Assembly: GCA_001464615.1 (NCBI GenBank) | Contig: LNFI01000028.1 | Location: forward strand, 1-64,000 | Direction: 5' to 3' | Length of the DNA stretch: 64,000 bases | DNA from: Sphingomonadales bacterium Ga0077557 | GTDB taxonomy: Bacteria; Pseudomonadota; Alphaproteobacteria; Sphingomonadales; Sphingomonadaceae | In this document: piece after piece, positions 27,964 to 37,570 of the stretch | How positions within the stretch are numbered: position 1 is the stretch's first letter | Layout: each line of letters opens with the position of its first letter | The notes under the pieces: model-generated | Database searches by the model: none | The model's input: the letters and a program-made list of their open reading frames with translations, nothing else | What the model was told of the DNA's origin: nothing | Made by a program: the position numbers and the translations under genes

Positions 27964-28458
27964 ATGCTCTTCGCTGTCGCGACTACCGCCAGGACGTTCT
28001 TGATCCCCCATTGGTCACGCTGGCATCAGGCATGGGGGGCACCCCCGCCGACCGTGGCGGCCCAATGGACTTGTGTTCGATCAAGCATGTTTCTCATGAA
28101 GGCACTTCATCGATGCGGGATCGAGGCTAAGCTACAAAGTGGCCAGCCCCCAAAGCAGGCACCGGGGACCGTTAGTGAGGATTGCGGCCTGTTCACCGCC
28201 GATGGGTGGATGGGCCATGCCTGGGTTGAGGCGAATGGCTTTGTAATCGACATAACCGCTGACCAGTTCGGACACCCACCGGTCATTGTGGCACCGATCA
28301 GCGACCCCACATACCGGCCAGCCCGACACGAAGCGAACAGACTCACCCCAACCCGGAACGGTATGGTGGCGGTCCAGGAGATTTGGCATTTTTGGTGCAG
28401 CTACGTGGATCTGCATTGTCCGCAAATGGCAGGTAACTTAGGCATGCCGGAGGGCTGA
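27964..28458 (+). CDS. Hypothetical protein, possible transglutaminase/papain-like fold
   Basis: 164 residues. A Cys in a helix (QWTCVRSSMFLMKALHRCGIEA), GHAWVEANG and DITADQFG are spaced like the Cys-His-Asp triad of bacterial transglutaminase-like and papain-fold proteins. The first 25 residues before the Cys are weakly family-like and there is no good ribosome site, so the start may be wrong. It stands alone before a repeat-rich intergenic stretch. Fold assignment is by motif only. Confidence 0.55.
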   Translation: MLFAVATTARTFLIPHWSRWHQAWGAPPPTVAAQWTCVRSSMFLMKALHRCGIEAKLQSGQPPKQAPGTVSEDCGLFTADGWMGHAWVEANGFVIDITADQFGHPPVIVAPISDPTYRPARHEANRLTPTRNGMVAVQEIWHFWCSYVDLHCPQMAGNLGMPEG

Positions 28459-28936
28459 CTTTGGGGTGATTACAGACTGGCCGGTCTTCTGGCCGAACGT
28501 TGCCGTTCTACCCTTCTCCCATTGGGAGAAGGCAGGATGAGGGGTTCAGCGCTGTTGATAGGGCGATCCCCTCACCTAGGTACGACTAGGACTGCGCTGA
28601 AGTGGCGTGACCCAAGTCTTCGCAACCCGCTCGGGGTGATGAGCACTCCGTGCTGATCAGGCCATGCCGGGGGCATGGCCGCCCCCGAACTCCCGAGGGG
28701 AGAGGGAAAAGAGGAATGGCAATTAATGGGCCGCTGGCACTCTCCTTCTGGCACGATAAAGGTTGGCGTTACCTGCCATGAGCCGGCTCCGGTGGAGCAG
28801 CGGGACCCCAGGTCGAGCCCGGGGTGACGGCATTGATCGGTTTGCCGATTGAGCGGCTGAACCCCTCGGCATCGGCGCCGCCGTGGTACCCCTAGCCGTT
28901 GCCACCGCCACACCCCACAAGCTATGCCGCCCCCCA
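28459..28936. other. Intergenic stretch with hairpins, no gene
   Basis: About 480 bases without a convincing reading frame. It holds two perfect 9-bp stems with 3-base loops: CCTTCTCCC/GGGAGAAGG at 28512-28532 and GGCCATGCC/GGCATGGCC at 28660-28680. Around 28795-28830 lies a segment (GACCCCAGGTCGAGCC...) similar to one near 27860-27885. It looks like accumulated intergenic repeat fragments. Confidence 0.5.
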
Positions 28937-29869
28937 ATGACCAGCCCCCCCGCCACGCCGAACACCTCCGTCCCCGACAGCGAACTCAGCGGTGCCCTGG
29001 GGCTCCTGCCGCCCGGTGCGCGGCCGTTCGCATCGCTGGCGCGGCTTGATCGGCCGATTGGCTGGTGGCTGTTGTTTTGGCCCGGTGCGTGGGGGGTGAT
29101 GCTTGCGGGTGGGGCGGTCGCGCGCTGGGACCTGATCCTCTGGCTGTTGCTCGGGGCGATTGCGATGCGGGGGGCGGGGTGCGTCTATAATGATATTGTC
29201 GATCGCGATCTTGATGCGCAGGTCGAACGGACGCGCAACCGGCCGCTCGCCAGCGGGGCGGTGTCGCTGAAGGCGGCGTGGATCTGGCTGGTCGCGCTGT
29301 GCCTGATCGGGCTGGTCGTGCTGCTGCAGCTCCATCTGCCCGCTGCGATCGTCGCACTGGCCAGTCTGGCGCCGGTGGCGGCCTATCCGTTCATGAAGCG
29401 GATTACCTGGTGGCCCCAGGCCTGGCTCGGGATGGTTTTTTCCTGGGCGGCGCTGGTAGGCTGGGTGGAGGTTTCGGGGGCGCTGGGTGGGGCGGGACTG
29501 CTGCTTTATGGTGGCGCGATCGCCTGGGTGGTTGGCTATGACACCATCTATTCGCTGCAGGACCGCGAGGATGATGCAATGGTCGGCATCCGATCGTCAG
29601 CGCGGGCGATGGGCGCGCATGTGCGCGGCGGCGTTGGCGGATTCTACGCGCTGGCGCTGGCATTATGGGCGGGCGCGATCTGGCTGGTCCGGCCCGATCC
29701 GCTGGCGCTCGCGGCGTTGCTGCCGGTGGCCGGGCACCTTGGCTGGCAAGTGCTGACGCTGGTGCCCGATAACGGCGACAATGCGCTGACGCGCTTCCGA
29801 TCGAACCGTGGCGCGGGATTGTTGATGGCGGCTGCGTGCCTGGTGGTGGGGACCGCGACGATATTCTGA
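28937..29869 (+). CDS. ubiA: 4-hydroxybenzoate polyprenyltransferase
   Basis: 310 residues from the ATG at 28937; the frame opens earlier, at 28883, and neither start has a clear ribosome site. Both Asp-rich prenyl-diphosphate motifs are present: NDIVDRDLDAQVERTRNRPL near residue 95 and DTIYSLQDREDD near 198. About nine TM helices. It prenylates 4-hydroxybenzoate in ubiquinone synthesis at the inner membrane. Confidence 0.94.
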   Translation: MTSPPATPNTSVPDSELSGALGLLPPGARPFASLARLDRPIGWWLLFWPGAWGVMLAGGAVARWDLILWLLLGAIAMRGAGCVYNDIVDRDLDAQVERTRNRPLASGAVSLKAAWIWLVALCLIGLVVLLQLHLPAAIVALASLAPVAAYPFMKRITWWPQAWLGMVFSWAALVGWVEVSGALGGAGLLLYGGAIAWVVGYDTIYSLQDREDDAMVGIRSSARAMGAHVRGGVGGFYALALALWAGAIWLVRPDPLALAALLPVAGHLGWQVLTLVPDNGDNALTRFRSNRGAGLLMAAACLVVGTATIF

Positions 29870-29915
29870 TCCAGGGGTGGTTCAATTATCAGCGCAGGCC
29901 GACTAAGTCGGGGGG

Positions 29916-31262
29916 ATGTACACACCAAACCAAGCCTGTGACCGGGCGCATGAAATCGTCGCTCGCGCTATGGCCGCTGGTGCCGATGCCGCTGATGCTG
30001 TGTTCGCCGCTGATACCGCGCTGGATGTTTCGGTTCGGCTGGGGGCGCTGGAAGATGTCGGCCGGTCAGAAAGCGCGGAGCTTGGGCTGCGGGTTTTTGT
30101 CGGGCGGCGAAACGCGAGCGTGTCGACATCGGACCTGTCGGTGCAATCGATCGATACGCTGGTTGAGCGGGCGATGGCGATGGCCCGCGAAGCACCAGAG
30201 GATGAATGGGCTGGGCTGGCCCCGGCTGATCGATTGCTGCACGGCAAGCCGCCGCATCTTGACCTGGACGACGGGGCAGACGTGTCGCCCGATGTGCTGA
30301 AGGCACGCGCGCTGGCGGCGGAGGATGCTGCCCGTGCTGTGCCTGGTGTCTCCAATAGCGAAGGCGGCAGCGCCAGTGCGGCGCGATCGGTGATGGCGCT
30401 GGCGACCAGCCATGGCTTTGTCGGCGGGCATAGTGTTTCCAGCCACGGCGTCTCGGCGAGCGTCCTGGCGGGGGCGGGCAACGACATGCAGCGCGACTAT
30501 GCCTATCATAGCGCCCGCCATCTCAGCCGGCTTGAAGATGCCGGTATCGTCGGGGCGCGGGCAGGCGCGCGCGCCGTGGCCCGGCTGTCACCCGGCCGAA
30601 TTGAGAGCGGGCCGTTGCCAGTTGTGTTCGATCCGCGCGTGGGCAGCAGCTTGCTGGGGCATTTAATCGGCGCGATTGCCGGCCAATCGATTACCCGCAA
30701 GACCAGCTTTTTGCTCGATGCGCTTGGCAGCCGGGTGTTTGGTTCGGGCGTGTCGGTGCTCGACGATCCGCACCGCCCGCATGGCCTGCGATCCCGCCCG
30801 TTTGATGGTGAGGGATTGCCGGTGTCGCCGGTGTGCATCGTCGATGACGGGATGCTGGAAACCTGGCTGCTCGACAGCGGTTCTGCGCGGCAATTGGGGC
30901 TTGAGCCGACGGGGCATGCCGCGCGCGGGGTAGGCGGCGGGCCGGGCGTGTCGCCGAGCAATTTGCACATGGCGGCAGGCCATATGCCGCCCGAAACGCT
31001 GATCGGCGGGATCAAGCGCGGCGTCTATATCACTGAGCTGATCGGCATGGGCGTGAATGGCGTCACTGGCGATTATAGCCGCGGGGCGGCAGGCTTCTTG
31101 ATCGAGGACGGCGAATTGACCCGGCCCGTCGCCGAATTCACCATTGCGGGTAATTTGAAGGACATGTTCCTGGCGCTCACGCCCGCCAATGATCTCGATT
31201 TCCGCTATGGCATCAATGTGCCGACGCTGCTGGTGGAGGGGATGACGGTGGCGAGTGGCTGA
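29916..31262 (+). CDS. pmbA: TldE/PmbA-family metallopeptidase subunit
   Basis: 448 residues. N-terminal ACDRAHEIVARAMAAGADAADAVF, middle KTSFLLDALGSRVFG, and C-terminal NLHMAAG, GVYITELIGMGVNGVTGDYSRGAAGFLIEDGE and NLKDMFLALTPANDLDFRYGINVPTLLVEGM are typical of PmbA. With TldD it forms a heterodimeric protease. TldE lacks the zinc HExxxH helix, consistent with its absence here. tldD is not in the window. The last codons overlap the next gene by eight bases. Confidence 0.93.
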   Translation: MYTPNQACDRAHEIVARAMAAGADAADAVFAADTALDVSVRLGALEDVGRSESAELGLRVFVGRRNASVSTSDLSVQSIDTLVERAMAMAREAPEDEWAGLAPADRLLHGKPPHLDLDDGADVSPDVLKARALAAEDAARAVPGVSNSEGGSASAARSVMALATSHGFVGGHSVSSHGVSASVLAGAGNDMQRDYAYHSARHLSRLEDAGIVGARAGARAVARLSPGRIESGPLPVVFDPRVGSSLLGHLIGAIAGQSITRKTSFLLDALGSRVFGSGVSVLDDPHRPHGLRSRPFDGEGLPVSPVCIVDDGMLETWLLDSGSARQLGLEPTGHAARGVGGGPGVSPSNLHMAAGHMPPETLIGGIKRGVYITELIGMGVNGVTGDYSRGAAGFLIEDGELTRPVAEFTIAGNLKDMFLALTPANDLDFRYGINVPTLLVEGMTVASG

Positions 31263-32040
31263 TACCCTGGTCGATGCCGTCGCGGCGATTGCTGCTGAAG
31301 CTGGCCGCCTGGCAATGGCGCGCTGGAGCGACGATTTCAGCCGCTGGGAGAAATCACCCGGCAACCCGGTCAGCGATATCGATCTGGAGGTCGATGCGTT
31401 ACTCCGCACGCGATTGTTCGCGCTCGATCCCGAAGCGGGCTGGCTGTCCGAGGAGACCGCCGACAATGCGGATCGGCTCGCGTGCCGGCGGTTATGGGTG
31501 GTCGATCCGATTGATGGCACGCGCGATTATCTACGCGGTCGGCCGGGCTGGGCGGTGTCGATCGCGCTGGTCGACCAGGGGCTGCCGGTGATCGGCGTGC
31601 TCGATGCGCCGGCGCGCGGCGAAGTGTGGAGCGCGGCGATGGGGGCGGGCGCTCACCGTAACGGCCAGCCGGTGCGCGCGGGCGGGCGCACGCAATTTGC
31701 GGGTGCGCGGGTGCCCAATGATGTCCTGCCCAGCGCCGACAGCGATCTGGTGCTGGTCGCCAAACCCAATTCGATCGCGCTCAGAATTGCGATGGTCGCC
31801 GCCGATGAAGCCGATCTGGTGGCAACGCTGCGCTGGGGTTTTGAATGGGACATTGCCGCCGCTGCGTTGATCGCGATGGAGGCCGGGGCGACCGTCACTG
31901 ATGCGTTTGGCGCGCCGCTTGCCTTTAATACGCCTAGCGCCCAGGCCTTTGGGCTGCTGGCGACCACGCCCGGCATCCATGGTGCTGCGGTCGCGCGGCT
32001 GGCGGACCGGGCCAAGATTCTGGTACATGGCGATAAATAG
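31255..32040 (+). CDS. Inositol-monophosphatase-family protein, CysQ-like 3'(2'),5'-bisphosphate nucleotidase
   Basis: 261 residues with the metal motifs: SEET (Glu) near residue 64, WVVDPIDGTRDYL near 81-93, and WDIAAAALIAMEAGATVTD near 195. GTG start inside the pmbA end. CysQ hydrolyses PAP from sulfate assimilation; inositol or other sugar phosphates are alternatives within this family. Confidence 0.87.
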   Translation: MADTLVDAVAAIAAEAGRLAMARWSDDFSRWEKSPGNPVSDIDLEVDALLRTRLFALDPEAGWLSEETADNADRLACRRLWVVDPIDGTRDYLRGRPGWAVSIALVDQGLPVIGVLDAPARGEVWSAAMGAGAHRNGQPVRAGGRTQFAGARVPNDVLPSADSDLVLVAKPNSIALRIAMVAADEADLVATLRWGFEWDIAAAALIAMEAGATVTDAFGAPLAFNTPSAQAFGLLATTPGIHGAAVARLADRAKILVHGDK

Positions 32041-32049
32041 GGCGCAGGC

Positions 32050-32442
32050 ATGAATGCGGGACAAAGCGTGATGACGGACGAACGGCTCAACTGGGATGAC
32101 ATTCTGGAAGTCGGCAGGGGCGGCCCGGGCTGCGGCTTGCTGAAGATTGATGGCCGTGAGCCGCGGGGCAATTATCGCTATTTGCCGCCGGCATTGCTTC
32201 ATGAGGGCAAGGTTTATGCCTCCAGCTTCGTTTCAGGCGGATTCATGATCTGCATCATCGATCCCGAGACATTGGTGCGGCAGGAAATATCTCCCCGTCT
32301 GCCCTATGCCCGGCTCAAGGCGATCGAGAATGGCGAGGTCGTTTATTTTGATCACCATAGCGGCGATAGCGAAAGCCGATTGGCAATCACGCCGCAGAAG
32401 CCAGCCCTGCGGAGCCTGGCTGCACGGTTGCGCCGACGATAG
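32050..32442 (+). CDS. Hypothetical protein
   Basis: 130 residues, starting nine bases after the CysQ-like stop and probably in the same operon. An in-frame second ATG lies at residue 8. Segments such as RYLPPALLHEGKVYASSFVSGGFMICIIDPETL suggest a small beta-rich soluble protein. No motif or family was recognised. Confidence 0.6.
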   Translation: MNAGQSVMTDERLNWDDILEVGRGGPGCGLLKIDGREPRGNYRYLPPALLHEGKVYASSFVSGGFMICIIDPETLVRQEISPRLPYARLKAIENGEVVYFDHHSGDSESRLAITPQKPALRSLAARLRRR

Positions 32443-32629
32443 CATTGCCCTGCCTCCGTCTCGATCAGCGGCTGGAATAAAGCCCCAAGGCCGCTGCCGA
32501 CGCGGCTTTGAAGACGATTTGATACCATAATTCGAATCTGTCGCACATTCCGGCGGTTTCGCTGGTTGCTCGGCAAGGCAATGCCCCTATCGTCAACTGT
32601 TGCGGAAAGCTCTTGGGAGGGTGCAGGCC

Positions 32630-33568
32630 GTGTCAGTTGTCGATTTGAATTCAGCGAAGATTCGCCCGGAACAGTGGCGCGACTGGGCGAGGTCTGCGCC
32701 AATGACGCGCTATTCGGGGGCGATGGCGTTTGATGAAGCGACGCATTTCCCAGAACCCGCGTATCTCGATCGCGCCTCGCTGCAATCCTGGTCGGACACC
32801 AATCCCGACATGCGCCAGCCAGCGCTTGATCATCATCTTATCATTCTGCACCAGGGCGGCCCAAAGCGGATCGAGCGCACCGGGGGTGGAGCACGCCGGA
32901 CAGTCGATGCGCTTGATGGGGCCAGCACGACGGTTGAAAGCGGCAGCATCTATCGGTGGCAGACACAGGGGCCGATTGCCTTTGCCCATCTCTATATCGC
33001 CCCAGATCGCTTCGCCGACATGGTCGCCGAAAATTTTGATCGCGATCCGCGCAGCGTTGGCTTTGCTGAGGCGATTGGTCGGCCCGATCCCCATGTTGCC
33101 CGGCTGTTCGAATTGATGCTCGCGTCGCGCGGGCAGCCCGAATGGGAAACGGTTGCCGAATTTTATCTCGATGCGCTGTTGATTCGATTAGCCACCACAT
33201 CGACCAATGGCGCTGCATTCCGGATGCCATCCAAGCTGACACTGACACGGCCAACGATCTCGCGGGTGCGTGACTATATGCGTGGCAATCTGGCCGAGCG
33301 GATTTCGCTCAGCGATCTCGCCCAGATCGCTGGCTATAGTCGATATCATTTTGTCCGGGCATTTCGCGAAAGCACGGGGCTGCCGCCTTATGCCTTTCTG
33401 CTCAACGAACGGCTGCGCGCCGCGAAGCATTTGTTGCAGCATAGCGACGCGCCAATTGCCGAAATTGCCCAAAAATCGGGCTTTGCCACCCATGCCCATT
33501 TTTCCGCGCGTTTCCGCGAAAGAATGGGGGTTACCCCGGCGGAGTATCGCCGCCGCGCACGGGGATGA
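32630..33568 (+). CDS. AraC-family transcriptional regulator
   Basis: 312 residues from the GTG at 32630, which has GGGAGG nine bases upstream; a TTG at 32600 is an alternative. The C-terminal about 100 residues hold both AraC helix-turn-helix motifs: LSDLAQIAGYSRYHFVRAFRESTGLPPYAFL and PIAEIAQKSGFATHAHFSARFRERMGVTPAEYRR. The N-terminal cupin-like ligand domain is divergent. Convergent with the outer-membrane protein gene downstream. Confidence 0.9.
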   Translation: MSVVDLNSAKIRPEQWRDWARSAPMTRYSGAMAFDEATHFPEPAYLDRASLQSWSDTNPDMRQPALDHHLIILHQGGPKRIERTGGGARRTVDALDGASTTVESGSIYRWQTQGPIAFAHLYIAPDRFADMVAENFDRDPRSVGFAEAIGRPDPHVARLFELMLASRGQPEWETVAEFYLDALLIRLATTSTNGAAFRMPSKLTLTRPTISRVRDYMRGNLAERISLSDLAQIAGYSRYHFVRAFRESTGLPPYAFLLNERLRAAKHLLQHSDAPIAEIAQKSGFATHAHFSARFRERMGVTPAEYRRRARG

Positions 33569-33621
33569 TGGGCGCGACGACGATTCGGTTAAGAGCTTGG
33601 TCGGTTAAAAACCCAGATCGG

Positions 33622-34491
33622 TCAAAAGCCCTGAACGAGCTGTAGGATATAACGCTCGTTGAACGACTCGTTCCTGTTGATGACGGGAAACTCCACTCCG
33701 GCCAACAGGAACAGATTATTGCCAACATGGGTACGCATGCCCGGCGTGATGCTGACAAAACTATTGCCGCGCCCCGTGGTCGGTTCACGCCAATTGGCGG
33801 CAACATACCAGGTCAGATCGCCAAAGGGGGCGGGGCTGTGTGGCGTCACGGTCTGGCCGATTGACGCATTGAGCACAAAATTGTCGGGCAGATTGCGGTC
33901 AGCAAATTCATAGGCCACCCGTCCGCGGATCGAAAAGCCTCTGCCCACATCAGTCCAGAGGTTGATCTGTGGCTGTGCTGCAAAAACCTTGTTGCCCTGG
34001 ACGACCGATCCGGTTGGCAGGCGCCAGCCGACCCCGGCGTTGATCGACAGGTTGCGCTTTTCAGCGAGCATCACCTGCGTGGTGAGCGTGATATCGCCAA
34101 AGTTGCCGCGCCGCTGCGATTCCTGATAAAAGGGCACTTCAATCCCGGCCCAGAGGCGGCGGCTGAAGGGATAATGGAAACGGCCGAGAACGCCCCAGGA
34201 ATCTGGCCCAGGCGACTGGGTATAGGCAGCGGCAAGATGCACTTCGCGGGTGAAAAAGCCGTCAGCGGTGGCAAGCCAGCCCTGGCGCGGTGCGCCGCTA
34301 TCACCATTGGGCACGGGGATCCATTTTTCGGTGAGCTCATCGCCGAACCGGCTGCTGTTCAGGGGTACCCATTCGCCCGCCGCTGGTGCTGGTGCCTGGG
34401 CATCATCCTGCGCATAGGCCGTGCCGCCCGCCGTTAATGCCAAAATCGCCGCAGCACTGGCGAAACGAACAGTCGAGATCATAGAACGCAT
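33622..34491 (-). CDS. Outer-membrane beta-barrel protein
   Basis: 289 residues from the ATG at 34491 (AAGGGG seven bases upstream; a TTG six bases earlier is weaker). A signal peptide ends at GGTAYAQ. The rest is alternating aromatic beta strands (WGVLGRFHYPFSRRLWAGIEVPFYQE, INAGVGWRLPTGS) ending in a C-terminal Phe (LQLVQGF), the usual Bam signal. It resembles MetA-pathway/transporter-type barrels but the substrate is unknown. It lies between two AraC-family genes. Confidence 0.75.
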   Translation of the reverse strand: MRSMISTVRFASAAAILALTAGGTAYAQDDAQAPAPAAGEWVPLNSSRFGDELTEKWIPVPNGDSGAPRQGWLATADGFFTREVHLAAAYTQSPGPDSWGVLGRFHYPFSRRLWAGIEVPFYQESQRRGNFGDITLTTQVMLAEKRNLSINAGVGWRLPTGSVVQGNKVFAAQPQINLWTDVGRGFSIRGRVAYEFADRNLPDNFVLNASIGQTVTPHSPAPFGDLTWYVAANWREPTTGRGNSFVSITPGMRTHVGNNLFLLAGVEFPVINRNESFNERYILQLVQGF

Positions 34492-34632
34492 GGCCAAACC
34501 CCTTACAATGAGGGGTGTTGAATAGCGCCACGCTGCGGGGCCCGCTTTCGAAGGCTGTGCTGTTTATTCGCAAATTGCTTTGGCGTTAGCGGCGCAGAAA
34601 GGGGTGCCGCCCCAAAATGCGACAAATCGCGA

Positions 34633-35547
34633 TTAGTCTGCAATTTGCTTGCGATAGCGGCCGGGCGGCATGCCCATTGCCTTGGTAAAGGCTGCCGTGA
34701 AATGCGATTGACTGGCAAAGCCGCAGCTCAGCGCCAGCTCGGCAAGCGGCAATTCACTATTCAGCAATAGTGATCGGGCGCGGCCAAGCCGACGCGATCC
34801 GAGGAAATGGTACGGCGTCTCCCCGGTCGCCATCTTGAACACGCGCGAGAAATGGAATGCCGAGAGGCCAGCGACGGTGGCCATATCTGCCAGGCTGATT
34901 TCTTCATCGAGTCGCGATTCGATAAAGTCGATGACGCGCGCCAGCCGCACGGGCGAGAGATGGATTCGGCTCGAATCATCCACCAAAGGCAGCGATTCAT
35001 GCCGGACCAGAATTGCACCGATCGCGCGCACCAGCCCATCGATCATCAGATCAGCGGCAAAACCGGGCGCGCGAATCTCCGTTTCGATCATGGCCATGAT
35101 CTGGGCGAGTCGTTCCTGGCGCTCACTCGCGATGGGGCCGACCGGATTGGCGCCTAATTCAGCCGTCATGTGCCGCATTTCGCTGCTCGGCATGAACAGT
35201 CCCAGCGCGTGATGATTGGCCGGAAATTCAAGCACGACCGGGCATTGGCCGGGCACGAAGCTGACATGGCCGCGCTGCAGTGTCTTGTCGATTTTGGTGT
35301 CACCGATCCGCCCTCGCATGCGGCCCGATGATGTCAGGTTGAGCATCAACGCGTCATAGTCTGCGTGATGGCCCGAAGCTGTCGCGGTAAACGGGCCGAC
35401 GACACCAGCGTGGCGAATCACTTCAATTCGGCTTTGCGGTTGCGAGAGTCGTTGCGCTTTCGGCTTGCCGGAAAAGCTAATCGAATCATAGGCTATTGCG
35501 CCCGTTTCGGCGCGGAACGCCGCCGTCGCGGGTAGGTGAATATTCAT
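34633..35547 (-). CDS. AraC-family transcriptional regulator
   Basis: 304 residues from the ATG at 35547; the frame opens at 35580. The C-terminal DNA-binding domain is intact: ISLADMATVAGLSAFHFSRVFKMATGETPYHFLGSRRL, then LAELALSCGFASQSHFTAAFTKAMGMPPGRYR. It lies 141 bases upstream of the outer-membrane protein gene on the same strand and is a likely regulator of it. Confidence 0.9.
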   Translation of the reverse strand: MNIHLPATAAFRAETGAIAYDSISFSGKPKAQRLSQPQSRIEVIRHAGVVGPFTATASGHHADYDALMLNLTSSGRMRGRIGDTKIDKTLQRGHVSFVPGQCPVVLEFPANHHALGLFMPSSEMRHMTAELGANPVGPIASERQERLAQIMAMIETEIRAPGFAADLMIDGLVRAIGAILVRHESLPLVDDSSRIHLSPVRLARVIDFIESRLDEEISLADMATVAGLSAFHFSRVFKMATGETPYHFLGSRRLGRARSLLLNSELPLAELALSCGFASQSHFTAAFTKAMGMPPGRYRKQIAD

Positions 35548-35741
35548 GTCGACCCCCAAGGTCTGACCCAGCCGCTGCACGGCGTTACTGCCGTGCGCTG
35601 CGGTCTGGATGGCGACACTTTATATCATCTTGGCGCGCTGCATGGTCACGCAATCGGGGGGCGCGCGCCAAAAAACCGCAATATCCAGATAGTCTTACTG
35701 CCCAACTGCTCGAAATTGCCGAATCGCAATCGCCGGAAACG

Positions 35742-36101
35742 TCAGTGCATTGGGATGGGGCGGCCAGCCAATCTGAGCGTGGCGACAGACCGAATATCGG
35801 CCTGGGCTAGACCGGCGACGACCAGTGGCAATAGGTTCACTTGCAGCCGCATCGCTTCGACTGATTCAGTGCATAGCAGGACTAGTTCGTCACGTTCTCG
35901 AGCGACAAAAGCCATGACAAACAGGCCAGATTTTGCCCAATCGACCAGGGCGTCAAATTCGGCATCGGTGTAAAAAGCAACTTCGTCCGCGCACGCGCCT
36001 TCTGTCCCGCGCAGCGTTACCAACGTCATGGGCATCGGGGGGTCAGGCTGCCCGCGCTGCAGCATCAAACTCCAAGGGTGCAGCGCTTTTAAGGGCATCA
36101 T
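35742..36101 (-). CDS. Hypothetical protein, possibly YciI/muconolactone-isomerase-like
   Basis: 119 residues. The ATG at 36101 has GGAG exactly seven bases upstream, so the full length is preferred over ATGs at 36035 or 36029. The second half (YTDAEFDALVDWAKSGLFVMAFVARERDELVLLC...LPLVVAGLAQADIRSVATLRL) reads like a small ferredoxin-like fold. Function unknown. Confidence 0.55.
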   Translation of the reverse strand: MMPLKALHPWSLMLQRGQPDPPMPMTLVTLRGTEGACADEVAFYTDAEFDALVDWAKSGLFVMAFVARERDELVLLCTESVEAMRLQVNLLPLVVAGLAQADIRSVATLRLAGRPIPMH

Positions 36102-36333
36102 CGGGCAGCTCCTGCGAGGCCTTCTACGCCCAACTTGGAGCCGTGTGCTATCGTGATATTGCGGGTTCTGGCGCTCTAACGAAATAATATCGTGAAATTA
36201 TTCATCTCACCGCAAGGTTTCGCAAAAGCAACGGCATCCTGAAAGCATTGAACGGCAGCCCGGGGCGATAAGGATGCAGCGGTCGACAGGATTTTCTGGA
36301 GGTGGCCGCACGCCAACAACCGGGAGTGGCCTC

Positions 36334-37551
36334 ATGCCAAAAGCACGCTTTACCAAATTCACCCTGCTTGCAGGTGCGGCCGCCCTGGTCGCCATTGCTG
36401 CAGCTATGCCGGCCAACGCTGACGTTGTCGTCCGCGGCAAGGAAGGGCGGCCGCTGTCGGAAATTCGCCGCGCACCCGCATCAATCTATCCTGATCAGCG
36501 CACGATCACGGCCCAGCCTTCGCCTTCTGAAGTGAAGCCTGAATTTCTGGGGCCGGTTGTGCTGATGAAATCGGCAAATATCGATCTGGAAAAGGGCACC
36601 GCAACCTTGCCGCTGCGCAAGGGCAAGCTGAAGAATGGCACGCCGGTGTGGTTCATCATCACCGACACGACCGATGAAAATCTGTCGAACCTGCACGGCG
36701 TCAACTATTCGCCGAAAATGGCCTATAGCCTGACCGGTGCTGCCACCCGCCATGCGACGATCGAAAAGGACGGCAGCTTCACGTTCAACGCCGGTTCGGT
36801 TGATTTCAAGCCGGTGCTGTCGATTGTTCCTGGCGCTGCAGCCAACCCGTTTCCGCCGAAGAGCTTTCAGCCGGGTTCGGTCGGCGATGCAGCCTATTCG
36901 CCAATGGTCTATATCGACAATTCGTCGAAGTCGGTGATCCTCAATGCGCCGGTCGTGTCGCAAGCGACCGAGGCCGAACTCAACACGATGTGCGACGGCA
37001 ATGTCGATCATGCCAAGGTGCATGACAAGGTTGTGGCGATCTGCCCGCGCGATGAAACCGTGACGCTGAAGCTGACGCTTGGCTACACCTTCGACAAGCC
37101 GATCTTCTATTTGTCGACCGAAGCCAATAATCCGCTGGTCGCTAGCCTGGAAACCGCCACCTTTGCACCGGCACTGGCGGATCTGCCCTTCGCGCTGGAA
37201 GATGCGTCGCCGGGTGAAGCCGCCGAGCGTATCGTCGTCGTCGTCAACGGGCCGACCGGCAAGGACAATCCGCATCGCCAGGGCCTGGTCAGCGCACTGA
37301 GCGGTGAAGGTGGTCCCCTCAACGTGCTGGGTGGTATCCCAACGATCAACCTCGACTATTCGCCAATGTGGCGGATTTTCCCGCTGGTCTGGAAGGATGA
37401 GGCGATCCAGAAGGGCTATCGCTATCGCATCACCAGCGCGCTGCAGGCCGCTGAAATGGACGAACGCGGTTTCCTGCAAAGCCTTGATGGCGGCGCATTC
37501 CGCGCGGTTGGGTTCGTGGTGAACTGCCCCGTGGTTTACCGCATCAACTAA
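36334..37551 (+). CDS. Secreted protein of unknown function
   Basis: 405 residues from the ATG at 36334, chosen because a typical signal peptide (KFTLLAGAAALVAIAAAMPANA) starts there and GGGAG lies upstream. The mature part is beta-rich with two cysteines around residues 250-270 (NTMCDG ... VAICPRDE) and one near the C-terminus (VNCPVVYRIN). It ends 19 bases before the TonB receptor, so both are probably co-transcribed and the protein may handle the same ligand. Family not recognised. Confidence 0.75.
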   Translation: MPKARFTKFTLLAGAAALVAIAAAMPANADVVVRGKEGRPLSEIRRAPASIYPDQRTITAQPSPSEVKPEFLGPVVLMKSANIDLEKGTATLPLRKGKLKNGTPVWFIITDTTDENLSNLHGVNYSPKMAYSLTGAATRHATIEKDGSFTFNAGSVDFKPVLSIVPGAAANPFPPKSFQPGSVGDAAYSPMVYIDNSSKSVILNAPVVSQATEAELNTMCDGNVDHAKVHDKVVAICPRDETVTLKLTLGYTFDKPIFYLSTEANNPLVASLETATFAPALADLPFALEDASPGEAAERIVVVVNGPTGKDNPHRQGLVSALSGEGGPLNVLGGIPTINLDYSPMWRIFPLVWKDEAIQKGYRYRITSALQAAEMDERGFLQSLDGGAFRAVGFVVNCPVVYRIN

Positions 37552-37570
37552 GCATTGAAGACACGGAACG

